Source of the DNA: Proteiniphilum sp. UBA5283
GTDB taxonomy: Bacteria; Bacteroidota; Bacteroidia; Bacteroidales; Dysgonomonadaceae
DNA: 47,940 nucleotides
Direction: 5' to 3'
Assembly: GCA_002408485.1 (NCBI GenBank)
Contig: DHSP01000059.1
Span: forward strand, 656-48,595
Below the pieces are notes generated by a model. That model saw only the letters and a list, made by a program, of their open reading frames with translations, was not told where the DNA came from and did not search any database. How positions within the stretch are numbered: position 1 is the first letter of the stretch; each line of letters begins with the position of its first letter. Position numbers and translations under genes: made by a program. Shown here in pieces: positions 20,501 to 27,543 of the stretch.

Positions 20501-21636
20501 ATATGATTGAAGGAATGCCCAAGATACGTGGCGGAAGCTTTGCGATAAGCACTCTCTCACTTTCATCGGCATTTGAACAGGGCACTGCAGGAAATAATTA
20601 TCATTCCAGGGCCTTTGAGCAGTTTCTTACGCACAGAGATATAGTGGCATCACGTATGCGTGAACGATATGCGGCTACCCGCTATCCTTCGCTGGGATTT
20701 CTCTCGGGCAGCAGTCTTAGCGAACAACCGTTCAATATCGCTGTTGGCGATGTTCAGCGGAATGCAGCCGATGTGCTTATTCCCTCCTTTCTGGCAGCAT
20801 ATACCGGCAAAGATCCCGATAAGGCCAGACTTGGCATCTTTCCTGGCATCTCGTCCATGCTGCCCAACTGGAATATAACGTACAATGTGATCACGTTGCT
20901 TCCCGGAGTGCAGTCGCATTTCAAGTCGTTCGTTATTGCCCATCAGTATCTTTCACAATACAGGATAGGCTCGTTCGCTTCTTTTCTAAGCTGGGTGCCC
21001 GCAGGCGAAGGGAGTGAGCTGGGTTTTATCCGCGACGCTATTTCGGGAATGCCCCTGCCGTCATCTTCCTTCGATATATCTGCTGCAAGCATCGTGGAGA
21101 GTTTCAACCCCCTCATCGAAATAAGGGGCATGTTACACAATGATTTGAATCTTGGCTTTCGCATCAATCGTTCACGAACCGTGAATCTGAATATCTCGTC
21201 GGTTCAGATCGTGGAGACAATCGACAACGACATGGTTGTGGCGTTGGGTTACCGCATAGCCAACTTTGGCCGCATCATCGGTATCGACACATCCGGCACG
21301 CAGGGGAGACGGCAACGCTCTTCCTCTCGCATTGAAAGGGAGGAAACTCAAGATATTCCCATTGTGCCTTTCAATCACGATCTGAATCTCCGGCTGGATA
21401 TTTCCCATAAGGTCACACGGTCGCTTATCAGAAAAATTGAAGACGGATTCACGCAAGCTACCAGCGGCATTCAAGCTACCTCTGTCCGTTTTGCTGCCGA
21501 TTATGCCATGAGCAGGAAACTTACTTTGCGTGCCTTCTTCGACAAAGTCATCCACAGGCCTCTCGTGTCATCGGGCTCCTATGCTACTTCCAATACAAAT
21601 GCGGGAGTAAGCCTGCGGTTCAACCTAAATCAATAG
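14521..21636 (+). CDS. sprA: SprA/Sov, type IX secretion outer-membrane translocon
   Basis: SprA forms the giant single-chain outer-membrane beta barrel through which type IX secretion cargo leaves the periplasm. This copy has 2371 residues, normal for the family. It starts with GTG at 14521: no in-frame ATG exists back to the stop codon near 14479, and the first internal Met would destroy the signal peptide (HIVFFLLLLMTGGRQLLYAQ). Typical segments include GGVQLTTHGSVEISTGMNRN, a YLDDFESSTSVIDLR region, GEIWVNEMRLSEYDEKGGWA and barrel strands through a C-terminal SLRFNLNQ. It lies directly after ruvA and ends in a hairpin terminator. No protein with an obvious T9SS C-terminal sorting domain is visible in this window. 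Confidence 0.95.
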   Translation: MHIVFFLLLLMTGGRQLLYAQINLSGIRTEVRYDHRSNRYIFEQKVGNTVVGTPYSMTPEEYRAYRLRQTQTHYFRRRNALRADSLQAVAQPFSLAGLRKRGDPQKTIFGLGGVQLTTHGSVEISTGMNRNITDNPTLPQRARKRSMFDFDQQIQLNVNAKVGDKINFDINYDTESTFDFQSKQLKLAYRGDEDEIIQNIEAGNVSLNSGNSLIHAGAALFGIKSELQFGKLRVKSLFSQQQSESQTINTRGGIQTTPFEFSADQYEENQHFFLGHWFRDRYDEALARLPYIESPVSITKIEVWVTNKRGDYAQARNIVAFADLGEQEHIHNAGWVSQGVAGVPHNGANTLYEQLIGIWAGARKISETAHVFPGSVVGGTDYEKLENARLLSASEYSFQPQLGYLSLNMPLQPDEVLAVAYEFTYHGEVYQVGEFSADVRSNIGNNSSNGGALFLKLLKPVSLSPQAYTWNLMMKNIYSAGHAAYNMQRDHFRLQITWQSDTTGTYLNYIPENGIGDKLLLQVLQLDRLDSRNNEQPDGNFDFLEGYTVDSQNGRIIFPVVEPFGSYLRKKIGNDVVSEKYIYEELYDSTLTVARQLPEKNKFRISGEYRGSPDSQITLNAMNVARGSVRVTAGGVTLTEGVDYTVDYVSGTVNIINQAILAAGTPVSVTLESQQMMQMQRKTLMGLDLQYDLSKHLSLGATLMHYSEKPLTMKPFFGDESSKNTLWGTHVNYKRQSYALTNLIDRLPFVEATAPSQLTANLEFAEMLPGHYKNKYTGGYSYLDDFESSTSVIDLRTPYAWSLAATPSGNSSTGLFPEGSLSNHTDYGKNRALMAWFYIDGIFTRRNSNLTPVHIKNDPDQLSDHRVREVYEREIFPNRDALYGQPTTLPVLNISYYPDERGPYNLDTDVDSDGRLLHPSRRWGGITRRMDTRDFEAANIEYIEFWLMDPFVNNTQGAPRGGDLYFNLGEISEDILKDGKKFFENGLPVDGDTTTVGLSVWGKYPKRQSTVYGFDNSLGMESRRIQDVGLNGLSSEEEKSFPTYAAYLEKLKPRLSEETLSRMQNDPHSPLNDPAGDSFRHYRGQEQDRLQLSILDRYKYYNGTEGNSLPPDNNAPYHNVSRTTPDVEDIDNDHTMNEHESYFQYKVSLRPGTMEVGSNFITDKREVSLKLRNGNDGTVTWYQFRIPVRDYQARIGNIQGFNNIRFMRMFLTGFEEPVFLRFATLELVRSEWRNYSRDIVTGGTITGTGSLEISSVNIEENGSRTPVNYLLPPGVTRILDPGQPQLRQENEQSLSLKVLRLDPGDARAVYKNSMYDLRRYKRMQMFVHAEQLQDDPGVLQDGDLSIFLRIGSDYRNNYYEYELPLLVTPEGQYNAQTLSGQKAVWPAGNMFDFPLELFTDLKLDRNTDKRPGSGIDFFTPYTQPDPEKPDNRITIVGNPSLSEVKVMMIGIRNNSREERSGEIWVNEMRLSEYDEKGGWAAQGNVNLTLSDLGMIQLSGRKETAGYGALDQSLQQRRNDDYSSLHFVMSLDLGRFLPKKARITAPLHYTWSSESMAPFYDPFNQDIQLRETLKQAGNQTARDSLKNRALTLTSIRSLSLNNVKVDIKSKNPMPFDPANFSLGYSKNEENHRRPDTEYASVKDFRLQALYTYTPFAKAWKPFKTTEGSAEWAGLLRSVNFNFLPRNISINNTIMRHYQETRLRDLQALTEGLFTQSKRKHLSFSSDFYWDRNFSFTWDMTENLHASFRSGTLAEIEEPYLQVNKEINRSDYEIWKDSVSQSIRHLGKPLNYSQTADITYTLPLAQIPVMDWINSSAAYSSGYRWERGAEIEKKNMGNFLQNDLSFTFQSRFNLISLYNKIPFLQQASTTDAALNLPQSLARTMMMVRRINLSVGYKSRTDLPGFDPEIGDFFGQQKSSTGLIPGLGFAFGTEGGEKFVAKSLTRNQLVINEQNLRPAIFNRTQNIKLDASIEPLPGLRIDLHALYENNQRTEMHYMIEGMPKIRGGSFAISTLSLSSAFEQGTAGNNYHSRAFEQFLTHRDIVASRMRERYAATRYPSLGFLSGSSLSEQPFNIAVGDVQRNAADVLIPSFLAAYTGKDPDKARLGIFPGISSMLPNWNITYNVITLLPGVQSHFKSFVIAHQYLSQYRIGSFASFLSWVPAGEGSELGFIRDAISGMPLPSSSFDISAASIVESFNPLIEIRGMLHNDLNLGFRINRSRTVNLNISSVQIVETIDNDMVVALGYRIANFGRIIGIDTSGTQGRRQRSSSRIEREETQDIPIVPFNHDLNLRLDISHKVTRSLIRKIEDGFTQATSGIQATSVRFAADYAMSRKLTLRAFFDKVIHRPLVSSGSYATSNTNAGVSLRFNLNQ

Positions 21637-21736
21637 GCATTCATCAGCAAAGAACGATGCCCCAAAAAGACACTTATCACAAACAAAGCTTAAATAAGAA
21701 ACCACACGCCTCTTTTTTTCTTAATATTTGTTACAT

Positions 21737-21761
21737 AAAGCGATTTTTTACGCTTTTTTTT
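21737..21761 (+). terminator. Intrinsic terminator after sprA
   Basis: AAAGCG, an 8-nt T-rich loop, then CGCTTT continuing into five more Ts, about 100 nt after the sprA stop. It separates sprA from the two-component pair. Confidence 0.55.
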
Positions 21762-21866
21762 AATTTTAAGAGGATATGTTAAACAAAAAAGTCGTTTATT
21801 TGTTAAATTAAAGGACAAGACGATCTTTGAAATTTAAAATTGTCACTAAAAACGGAGTAAGTAAAG

Positions 21867-23426
21867 ATGAAAAAATCGACTATTTGGTTGCTTGCACTGG
21901 TGATGTTCACTGCGTTTTTTGCGCTGTTGTTCCTGCAGCTCAGGTATATGAGAACAAGCATGGCCATCCGTTCACAACAGTTCGACGAACAGGTAAACAG
22001 GAGCCTCTATAATGTGATGAGGGACCTTGAGCAGGATCAGACCCGTGATTATCTGGAACAGGACATGATTGAGTCGGAGAACAGGTATTCGCAGTACAAT
22101 CAGCCGCAAGGTACACAACACATCACAAGGGAACAAACCACTGCCACCATTACGAAACCCGATGGAAGTGAAACAAGAATTGCGTTGGATATCACACAGC
22201 AATCCACCCGTCCACAGGAACAGCGTGAGCAGATATTTTTATCGCCCAACCCGGGCGCTAGTACTATTTCCAAAACGCAGTACGATATGCAGCAGTCATT
22301 GTCGAAAAGATACCTGCACGAACGGTCGTTGCTCGATGAAGTAATTTTTAAAATTCTAAATCGGGCAAGCAACGAGCCGATAGAGGAACGTATCGATTTC
22401 AACAAGGTGGATCAGTACATACGTTACGAACTGTCTTACAACGGACTGAACGAACCGTTCAGCTTTCAGATTGTGGATTTCAACAACAAGGTGGTATACT
22501 CATCGCCCGGTTTCTCCACAAGATATCGGGATGCGGTATACACCCAGATTCTGTTTCCAAATGATCCGCCGGCAAAGTTAAACAGGCTGAGGGTTTATTT
22601 CCCGACAAAAAGAAACTATGTGTACAGCGAACTTTCCTTTTTCATACCATCTCTTATATTCACGTTTATCCTGCTGATAACGTTTATATTTACGGTGGCA
22701 TCGCTATTCAGGCAAAAGCGTTTGTCTGAAATGAAGAATGATTTTATCAACAATATGACGCACGAGCTCAAGACACCTGTCTCGACTATCTCGCTCGCTT
22801 CTCAGATGCTCAAGGATGAGTCCATCCTGAAATCGCCCGAGGTATTTAAACATGTCACCGGCGTGATTCATGACGAGACCAAACGATTGAGTTTCCAGGT
22901 GGAAAAAGTGTTGCAGATGTCGCTCTTCGACAAACAGAGGACAACCCTGAAGATGAAAGAGATGGACGTAAACGACCTGGTAGTGAACGTGGCCAACACA
23001 CATGTGCTCAAGGTTGAAAAGCTGGGAGGTACCCTCGATGTGGATCTGCAAGCAGAGCATTCGACAATAAAGGTAGATGAGATGCACTTCACCAATGTCC
23101 TTTTCAACATTCTCGACAATGCCTTAAAATACCGTAAGAAGGAGATCCCTCCCGAATTGATGATACGTACCAAAAACGAAGGGAATAAGATCATCATTTC
23201 AATTGAGGATAATGGCATCGGCATGAAAAAGGAGGATGCAAAGAAAGTATTTGAACGGTTTTACCGTGTTCATACCGGTAACCGTCATGATGTGAAAGGC
23301 TTCGGATTGGGGCTGGCATACGTAAAAAAAATTGTAACTGATGTAAACGGCACCATTCGTGCTGAAAGTGAATTAGGTAAAGGAACAAAATTTATAATTA
23401 GTTTACCCGTAATAACAGAAAAATGA
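21867..23426 (+). CDS. rprX: RprX-like sensor histidine kinase
   Basis: A 519-residue inner-membrane sensor kinase. Transmembrane helices are at about 6-27 (IWLLALVMFTAFFALLFLQL) and 257-281 (LSFFIPSLIFTFILLITFIF), enclosing a periplasmic sensor of about 230 residues rich in Q/E. The H-box MTHELKTPVS places the phosphorylated histidine at residue 299. The N-box is NVLFNILDNALKYRKK and the ATP lid has EDNGIGM and GFGLGLAYVKKI. Length and N-terminal sequence fit Bacteroides fragilis RprX (also about 519 residues). The stop is one nucleotide from the next gene's ATG, so the pair is cotranscribed. PorY, the T9SS regulator kinase, is the main alternative, but the partner type favours RprX. Confidence 0.85.
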   Translation: MKKSTIWLLALVMFTAFFALLFLQLRYMRTSMAIRSQQFDEQVNRSLYNVMRDLEQDQTRDYLEQDMIESENRYSQYNQPQGTQHITREQTTATITKPDGSETRIALDITQQSTRPQEQREQIFLSPNPGASTISKTQYDMQQSLSKRYLHERSLLDEVIFKILNRASNEPIEERIDFNKVDQYIRYELSYNGLNEPFSFQIVDFNNKVVYSSPGFSTRYRDAVYTQILFPNDPPAKLNRLRVYFPTKRNYVYSELSFFIPSLIFTFILLITFIFTVASLFRQKRLSEMKNDFINNMTHELKTPVSTISLASQMLKDESILKSPEVFKHVTGVIHDETKRLSFQVEKVLQMSLFDKQRTTLKMKEMDVNDLVVNVANTHVLKVEKLGGTLDVDLQAEHSTIKVDEMHFTNVLFNILDNALKYRKKEIPPELMIRTKNEGNKIIISIEDNGIGMKKEDAKKVFERFYRVHTGNRHDVKGFGLGLAYVKKIVTDVNGTIRAESELGKGTKFIISLPVITEK

Positions 23427-23427
23427 T

Positions 23428-24141
23428 ATGGAAGAGAAACTGAAAATTTTTTTATGCGAAGATGATGAGAATCTTGGCATGTTGCTGAGAGAATATCTCC
23501 AGGCAAAAGGATTTGATACCGATCTGTTTCCCGATGGAGAAGCCGGTTTCAAAGGATTTGTAAAGACAAAATATGACTTGTGCATTGTCGACGTCATGAT
23601 GCCCAAGAAAGACGGTGTAACCCTTGTGAAAGAGATAAGAACCATCAACACGGAGATCCCTGTGATTTTCCTTACTGCCAAGAATATGAAAGAAGATGTA
23701 CTGGAAGGTTTCAAAGCCGGAGCCGACGACTACATCACCAAACCTTTCAGCATGGAGGAGCTGGTGTTGCGTATTGAAGCCATCATTCGCCGTGTAAAAG
23801 GCAAAAAGAGCAAAGAACAGCAAGTGTATAATTTTGGTACGATGACCTTCGATACACAAAAACAGATTCTGATCATTGGCGATGTACAAACAAAACTTAC
23901 GACCAAGGAATCAGAGTTGCTGTCTCTTCTTTGCGCCCACGCCAACGACATTCTGGAACGCAACCATGCACTGAAGCAGATATGGGAAGAAGACACTTAC
24001 TTCAATGCACGCAGCATGGATGTCTATATCACTAAACTACGCAAGCTATTAAAACCGGAGCCCAACATTGAGATCATCAACATCCACGGAAAGGGGTACA
24101 AACTGATTGTACCCACCGAAGATGAGAATGCCGAAAAATGA
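23428..24141 (+). CDS. rprY: RprY-like OmpR-family response regulator
   Basis: A 237-residue cytosolic transcription regulator paired with the kinase just upstream. The receiver domain (1-120) has the acidic pocket E11-D12-D13, the phosphoacceptor Asp55 in CIVDVMMPKKDG, Thr83 in FLTAKN and Lys105 in DYITKPFSMEE. The C-terminal winged helix (about 135-232) has LTTKESELLSLLCAHAND and the recognition-helix region FNARSMDVYITKLRKLL, ending IINIHGKGYKLIVP. This is the OmpR/PhoB class, unlike PorX with its PglZ output domain. In related organisms RprY controls oxidative stress and metabolic genes. Its placement after sprA raises possible links to secretion, which is inference. Confidence 0.88.
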   Translation: MEEKLKIFLCEDDENLGMLLREYLQAKGFDTDLFPDGEAGFKGFVKTKYDLCIVDVMMPKKDGVTLVKEIRTINTEIPVIFLTAKNMKEDVLEGFKAGADDYITKPFSMEELVLRIEAIIRRVKGKKSKEQQVYNFGTMTFDTQKQILIIGDVQTKLTTKESELLSLLCAHANDILERNHALKQIWEEDTYFNARSMDVYITKLRKLLKPEPNIEIINIHGKGYKLIVPTEDENAEK

Positions 24142-24167
24142 GATAAGTAATCTCAAATCCTTATGAA

Positions 24168-24198
24168 AAGCCGCCTCTTTCCGGGCGGCTTCTTTTTT
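24168..24198 (+). terminator. Strong intrinsic terminator after rprY
   Basis: AAGCCGCC, loop of 8 nt, GGCGGCTT, then C and six Ts. The 8-bp GC-rich stem lies 27 nt after the rprY stop and closes the kinase/regulator operon. Confidence 0.88.
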
Positions 24199-24281
24199 GA
24201 AATATGTTCAACATTATGATGGCTATATGGATCTGTTTCTTCGATGAATATTTTTTAACAGCTGTTTTTTATTGTAACAAA

Positions 24282-24313
24282 TTTGTAACATGAAAATTTA
24301 ATCCTTACTTTTG
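24282..24313 (+). promoter_or_regulatory. Full-consensus promoter of the CDP-alcohol transferase-like gene
   Basis: TTTG at 24282-24285, then 20 nt, then TACTTTTG at 24306-24313, an exact TTTG / TAnnTTTG promoter. Transcription would start near 24320, giving a leader of about 28 nt before ATG 24348. Confidence 0.75.
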
Positions 24314-24347
24314 CCATGTAAGACGTATAACGAAAAAGAACCCGGTG

Positions 24348-25076
24348 ATGAAAAGAAATAACAAAAGAAACATGGCGAAATCGCTCAGGCTCATCGCCAC
24401 TGATCGGCAGAGAACCAACATCCTTCGCGAGTGGGAACAGAAAACCATTGCTTATCTGGTACAGAAAGTACCGGCGTGGATAAGTTCCGACGGACTTACA
24501 GCCATCGGCTTTTTTGGCAACCTGATGGTGGCATCCAGCTTTGTGCTGGGGGCTTATCTGAGCCGATACTGGCTTCTGATGTCACTGCCCGGGTTCATCA
24601 TCAACTGGATAGGAGACTCGCTTGATGGGCGCCTGGCTTATTACCGGAATAAACCTCGTAAATGGTACGGCTTCTCCCTCGATGTCACGGTGGACTGGAT
24701 AGGTACCATCCTCATCGGACTGGGATTTACCATTTATGCTCCGGGTATTTGGAAATATGCAGGATTCATGTTCGTAGTGCTTTACGGATGGGAAATGATT
24801 ACTGCCCAATTACGGTATAAGATAGGGGGACAGTACTCCATCGACTCGGGTATTTTCGGACCGACCGAAGTGCGGCTGCTCCTGGGCACCATTATCACTC
24901 TCGAGGTAATTGTTCCAGGATCCATTCAGTATCTGGCCACGGCAGCGTGTATCTTCCTGCTGATTTCCAACCTGGTTGAAAGTCGACGCCTGCTCTTTAT
25001 GGCCGACGTACAGGATAAGGCTGCACGACTGTTGAAGGAGACAGAGCGTGAGGCACTGCATAAGGAAAATGCCTGA
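24348..25076 (+). CDS. CDP-alcohol phosphatidyltransferase-like membrane protein
   Basis: A 242-residue inner-membrane protein, starting at ATG 24348 (a GTG directly before it is less likely). About six hydrophobic helices follow a basic N-terminus. The CDP-alcohol signature is recognisable: D90-x2-D93-G94-x2-A97, then G108-x3-D112-x3-D116, so all four metal-binding Asp are present. The usual Arg after A97 is Tyr98, and one extra residue lies between A97 and G108. These enzymes transfer a phosphoalcohol from CDP-diacylglycerol or CDP-alcohol to make phospholipids. Which alcohol is used cannot be read from the sequence. It has its own promoter and no close partner. Confidence 0.78.
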   Translation: MKRNNKRNMAKSLRLIATDRQRTNILREWEQKTIAYLVQKVPAWISSDGLTAIGFFGNLMVASSFVLGAYLSRYWLLMSLPGFIINWIGDSLDGRLAYYRNKPRKWYGFSLDVTVDWIGTILIGLGFTIYAPGIWKYAGFMFVVLYGWEMITAQLRYKIGGQYSIDSGIFGPTEVRLLLGTIITLEVIVPGSIQYLATAACIFLLISNLVESRRLLFMADVQDKAARLLKETEREALHKENA

Positions 25077-25104
25077 TCGCCACAATTCACGCAGATTCCC
25101 CCCC

Positions 25105-25142
25105 GGCTGAAGTTTCACCGCTAAAATATGGAAACTTCAGCC
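25105..25142. repeat. Perfect 12-bp inverted repeat between two genes
   Basis: GGCTGAAGTTTC and GAAACTTCAGCC, separated by 14 nt. There is no T-run on the + side (it is followed by As), so it is not a classic terminator for the upstream gene. It ends 8 nt before the yicC -7 box, so it covers the position where a -33 element and a regulator would sit. Confidence 0.7.
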
Positions 25143-25150
25143 AAAAAAAC

Positions 25151-25158
25151 TACCTTTG
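25151..25158 (+). promoter_or_regulatory. -7 box for the yicC-gmk operon
   Basis: TACCTTTG, an exact TAnnTTTG match 15 nt before ATG 25174. The -33 position falls in the loop/right arm of the inverted repeat and holds only TATG. Confidence 0.55.
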
Positions 25159-25173
25159 TGCAAAACAAAAAAG

Positions 25174-26046
25174 ATGGCACTATCAATGACGGGATACGGA
25201 AAAGCGGTAGCCGAACTCCCCAATAAAAAAATCACAATTGAGGTTAAATCTCTGAATAGCAAGCAATTTGACTTGTTCACCCGCCTCCCCGCAATCTATC
25301 GCGAGAAGGAGATTGCGTTGCGAAATACTCTGGCACACCGACTGGAGCGCGGTAAAGTGGACCTCTCTTTGAACGTGGAAGTGATTTCCAAAGATGTTTC
25401 TTCAAAGATTGATCATCATGTAGTGGGTCAGTATTACCGGGAACTTACGGAACTGGCTGCCGAAATGAGTATTCCTCAGCCTCAGGAATGGCTTTCATTA
25501 TTGTTGCGCCTTCCGGATGTGATGAAACAGGATACAGAAGAGTTGAACGAAGAGGAATGGGGAACCATTGAAAAAGCGATTGACCAAGCGGTGGACGAAG
25601 TGATTGCCTTCCGCACGCAGGAGGGAGAGATGCTGACAAAGGTGCTGACGGAGAAAACTCAACAAATTCGCTCTTTACTGACAGAGGTGGAGCCTTTTGA
25701 AGCCGAGCGCATGGAAAAAATCAAAAGCCGGATCTACGAAGGGTTAAATAATCTGGAAGGTGTTGAATATGATAAGAATCGTTTCGAGCAGGAGATGATT
25801 TATTATATTGAGAAGCTGGACGTAAACGAGGAGAAGACCCGGCTCTCGCATCATCTGGATTACTTTACCGAAACACTCGGAGACACCCGATCACAGGGGA
25901 AAAAGCTAGGTTTTATAGCCCAGGAGATAGGGCGCGAAATCAACACACTCGGCTCAAAATCAAATCAATCTGGTATGCAACGCATTGTTGTGCAAATGAA
26001 GGATGAGCTGGAACAGATAAAAGAGCAAATTTTAAATATATTGTAG
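25174..26046 (+). CDS. yicC: YicC/YloC family endoribonuclease
   Basis: A 290-residue cytosolic protein of the YicC family, members of which act as endoribonucleases on RNA. I chose ATG 25174, where MALSMTGYGKA matches the conserved start; the upstream in-frame GTG at 25156 is within the promoter box. Conserved parts are IEVKSLNSKQFDLFTRLP, an N-terminal YicC domain to about residue 150, and the C-terminal DUF1732 domain with DVNEEKTRLSHHLDYF, LGFIAQEIGREINTLGSKS and VQMKDELEQIKEQ. gmk starts 5 nt downstream, the usual partner. First gene of a four-gene, nearly gapless run. Confidence 0.93.
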   Translation: MALSMTGYGKAVAELPNKKITIEVKSLNSKQFDLFTRLPAIYREKEIALRNTLAHRLERGKVDLSLNVEVISKDVSSKIDHHVVGQYYRELTELAAEMSIPQPQEWLSLLLRLPDVMKQDTEELNEEEWGTIEKAIDQAVDEVIAFRTQEGEMLTKVLTEKTQQIRSLLTEVEPFEAERMEKIKSRIYEGLNNLEGVEYDKNRFEQEMIYYIEKLDVNEEKTRLSHHLDYFTETLGDTRSQGKKLGFIAQEIGREINTLGSKSNQSGMQRIVVQMKDELEQIKEQILNIL

Positions 26047-26051
26047 CGACA

Positions 26052-26615
26052 ATGGCTAAACTGATTATATTTTCAGCTCCTTCCGGTGCGGGAAAGTCCA
26101 CGCTCGTCAGGTATTTGCTGGAACAGGGATTGAATCTCCGGTTTTCAATTTCGGCTACGAGTCGGCTGCCCCGTGGCGAAGAGAAGAACGGGGTGGAATA
26201 TTATTTTCTCAAACCCGGTGAATTTCGCGAACGCATTGCCAACAATGAATTTCTTGAATATGAGGAAGTCTACACCGACAAGTTTTATGGCACGCTGAAA
26301 AGTGAAGTAGACCGCATACTCGGAGAGGGAAAAAATGTAGTCTTCGATGTGGATTGCATCGGTGGATTAAACATCAAAAATATTTACGGCGAGCAGGCGC
26401 TGAGCATCTTCGTGATGCCTCCCTCGGTGGAAGTATTGCGCGAGCGGCTCGAAAAAAGGGGTACCGACACACCGCAAGTGATTGAGAACCGGCTTGCAAA
26501 AGCAGAATATGAAATGAGCTTTGCCCCCCGGTTCGACGTTGTGGTCTGCAACGATGATTACGACCGTGCAAAAGAGGAAGTGCTGAAACTGGTATCCGAT
26601 TTTATTAAACAGTAG
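26052..26615 (+). CDS. gmk: Guanylate kinase
   Basis: Phosphorylates GMP to GDP in purine metabolism. The 187-residue protein has the P-loop FSAPSGAGKSTL (about residues 7-18), the GMP-binding ISATSRLPRGEEKNGVEYYF, EYEEVYTDKFYGTL, and NVVFDVDCIGGLNIK. Length is normal. It lies between yicC (5-nt gap) and the exported hydrolase (3-nt gap). In many Bacteroidota nadD follows gmk, but here it does not. Confidence 0.97.
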   Translation: MAKLIIFSAPSGAGKSTLVRYLLEQGLNLRFSISATSRLPRGEEKNGVEYYFLKPGEFRERIANNEFLEYEEVYTDKFYGTLKSEVDRILGEGKNVVFDVDCIGGLNIKNIYGEQALSIFVMPPSVEVLRERLEKRGTDTPQVIENRLAKAEYEMSFAPRFDVVVCNDDYDRAKEEVLKLVSDFIKQ

Positions 26616-26618
26616 GCT

Positions 26619-27542
26619 ATGTTACGAAAAACGGTTCTTGTAATATTTCCGGTGCTGCTATTGTCTCTCACACTCCCGGCACACACATTACAGAAAGAGA
26701 CCCGTATATTTACAGAAATTGAAGGAGTAGCGTTGAAGCTCGACATATACAAAACCGATTCAGCCACCATTTTACCCCAACCGTGTCTAATATTTGTATT
26801 TGGTGGCGGATTCAAAGAGGGAAAACGCGATTCCGGGTCTTACCTCCCCTATTTTCACTATTTTGCCAACAAAGGGTTTACCGTGGTCTCCGTTGATTAC
26901 CGGCTGGGCATGAAGGGAAAAGATGCACCGGGCATAATGAATTACAAACCTCTGCAACGATCTATTGAAATGGCGGTTTCCGATTTGTATACGGCTACCA
27001 ACTACTTGCTGAAAAATGCCGGAGAACTGGACATAGACCCCTCCCTCTTTATTCTCAGCGGATCGAGTGCGGGCGCCATCACCGTATTGCAGGCAGACTA
27101 TATGGAGCGCGATAATTATCCCGCGGCCGATGTGCTTCCGGAAGATTTTCGATACGCCGGTGTAATCTCCTTTGCCGGAGGCATCTTCAGCACAGAAGGG
27201 GCACCCTCCTACACGCAACGCCCTGCTCCCACCCTGTTCTTCCATGGCAGCGCCGACAAGCTTGTGCCCTTCAACAGTACCCGGCTGTTCAACGTGGGTA
27301 TGTTCGGCTCCAGGTCACTTGCAAAAAGGTTCAGGGAAGAACGCTATCCTTATACTTTCTATATCATGGAAGATGTCGGACACGAAGTGTCGGACTATCC
27401 CATGAGGGAGTTTCTGCCCGAGATAGAACAATTTATTACTGATTTCGTGTTCGACCGCAAACAGTGGATGCGGGACATTCGCTTCAAAGATTTGCAGCGT
27501 AAATCCGACACATCCACAACTCCGGGGAATTATTACAACTAA
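26619..27542 (+). CDS. Exported alpha/beta hydrolase (carboxylesterase-like)
   Basis: A 307-residue serine hydrolase with a signal peptide (MLRKTVLVIFPVLLLSLTLPAHT). The nucleophile elbow G148-S-S150-A-G152 is clear, and likely partners are the Asp in HGSADKLVPF and the His in DVGHEVSD. The oxyanion loop reads FGGGF instead of the HGGGF of most hormone-sensitive-lipase-like or BD-FAE-type esterases. Such periplasmic enzymes remove acyl, feruloyl or acetyl groups from sugars or small esters; the substrate is unknown. It starts 3 nt after gmk and ends one nucleotide before the transporter gene, so hydrolase and transporter may handle the same compound. That link is inference. Confidence 0.82.
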   Translation: MLRKTVLVIFPVLLLSLTLPAHTLQKETRIFTEIEGVALKLDIYKTDSATILPQPCLIFVFGGGFKEGKRDSGSYLPYFHYFANKGFTVVSVDYRLGMKGKDAPGIMNYKPLQRSIEMAVSDLYTATNYLLKNAGELDIDPSLFILSGSSAGAITVLQADYMERDNYPAADVLPEDFRYAGVISFAGGIFSTEGAPSYTQRPAPTLFFHGSADKLVPFNSTRLFNVGMFGSRSLAKRFREERYPYTFYIMEDVGHEVSDYPMREFLPEIEQFITDFVFDRKQWMRDIRFKDLQRKSDTSTTPGNYYN

Positions 27543-27543
27543 C

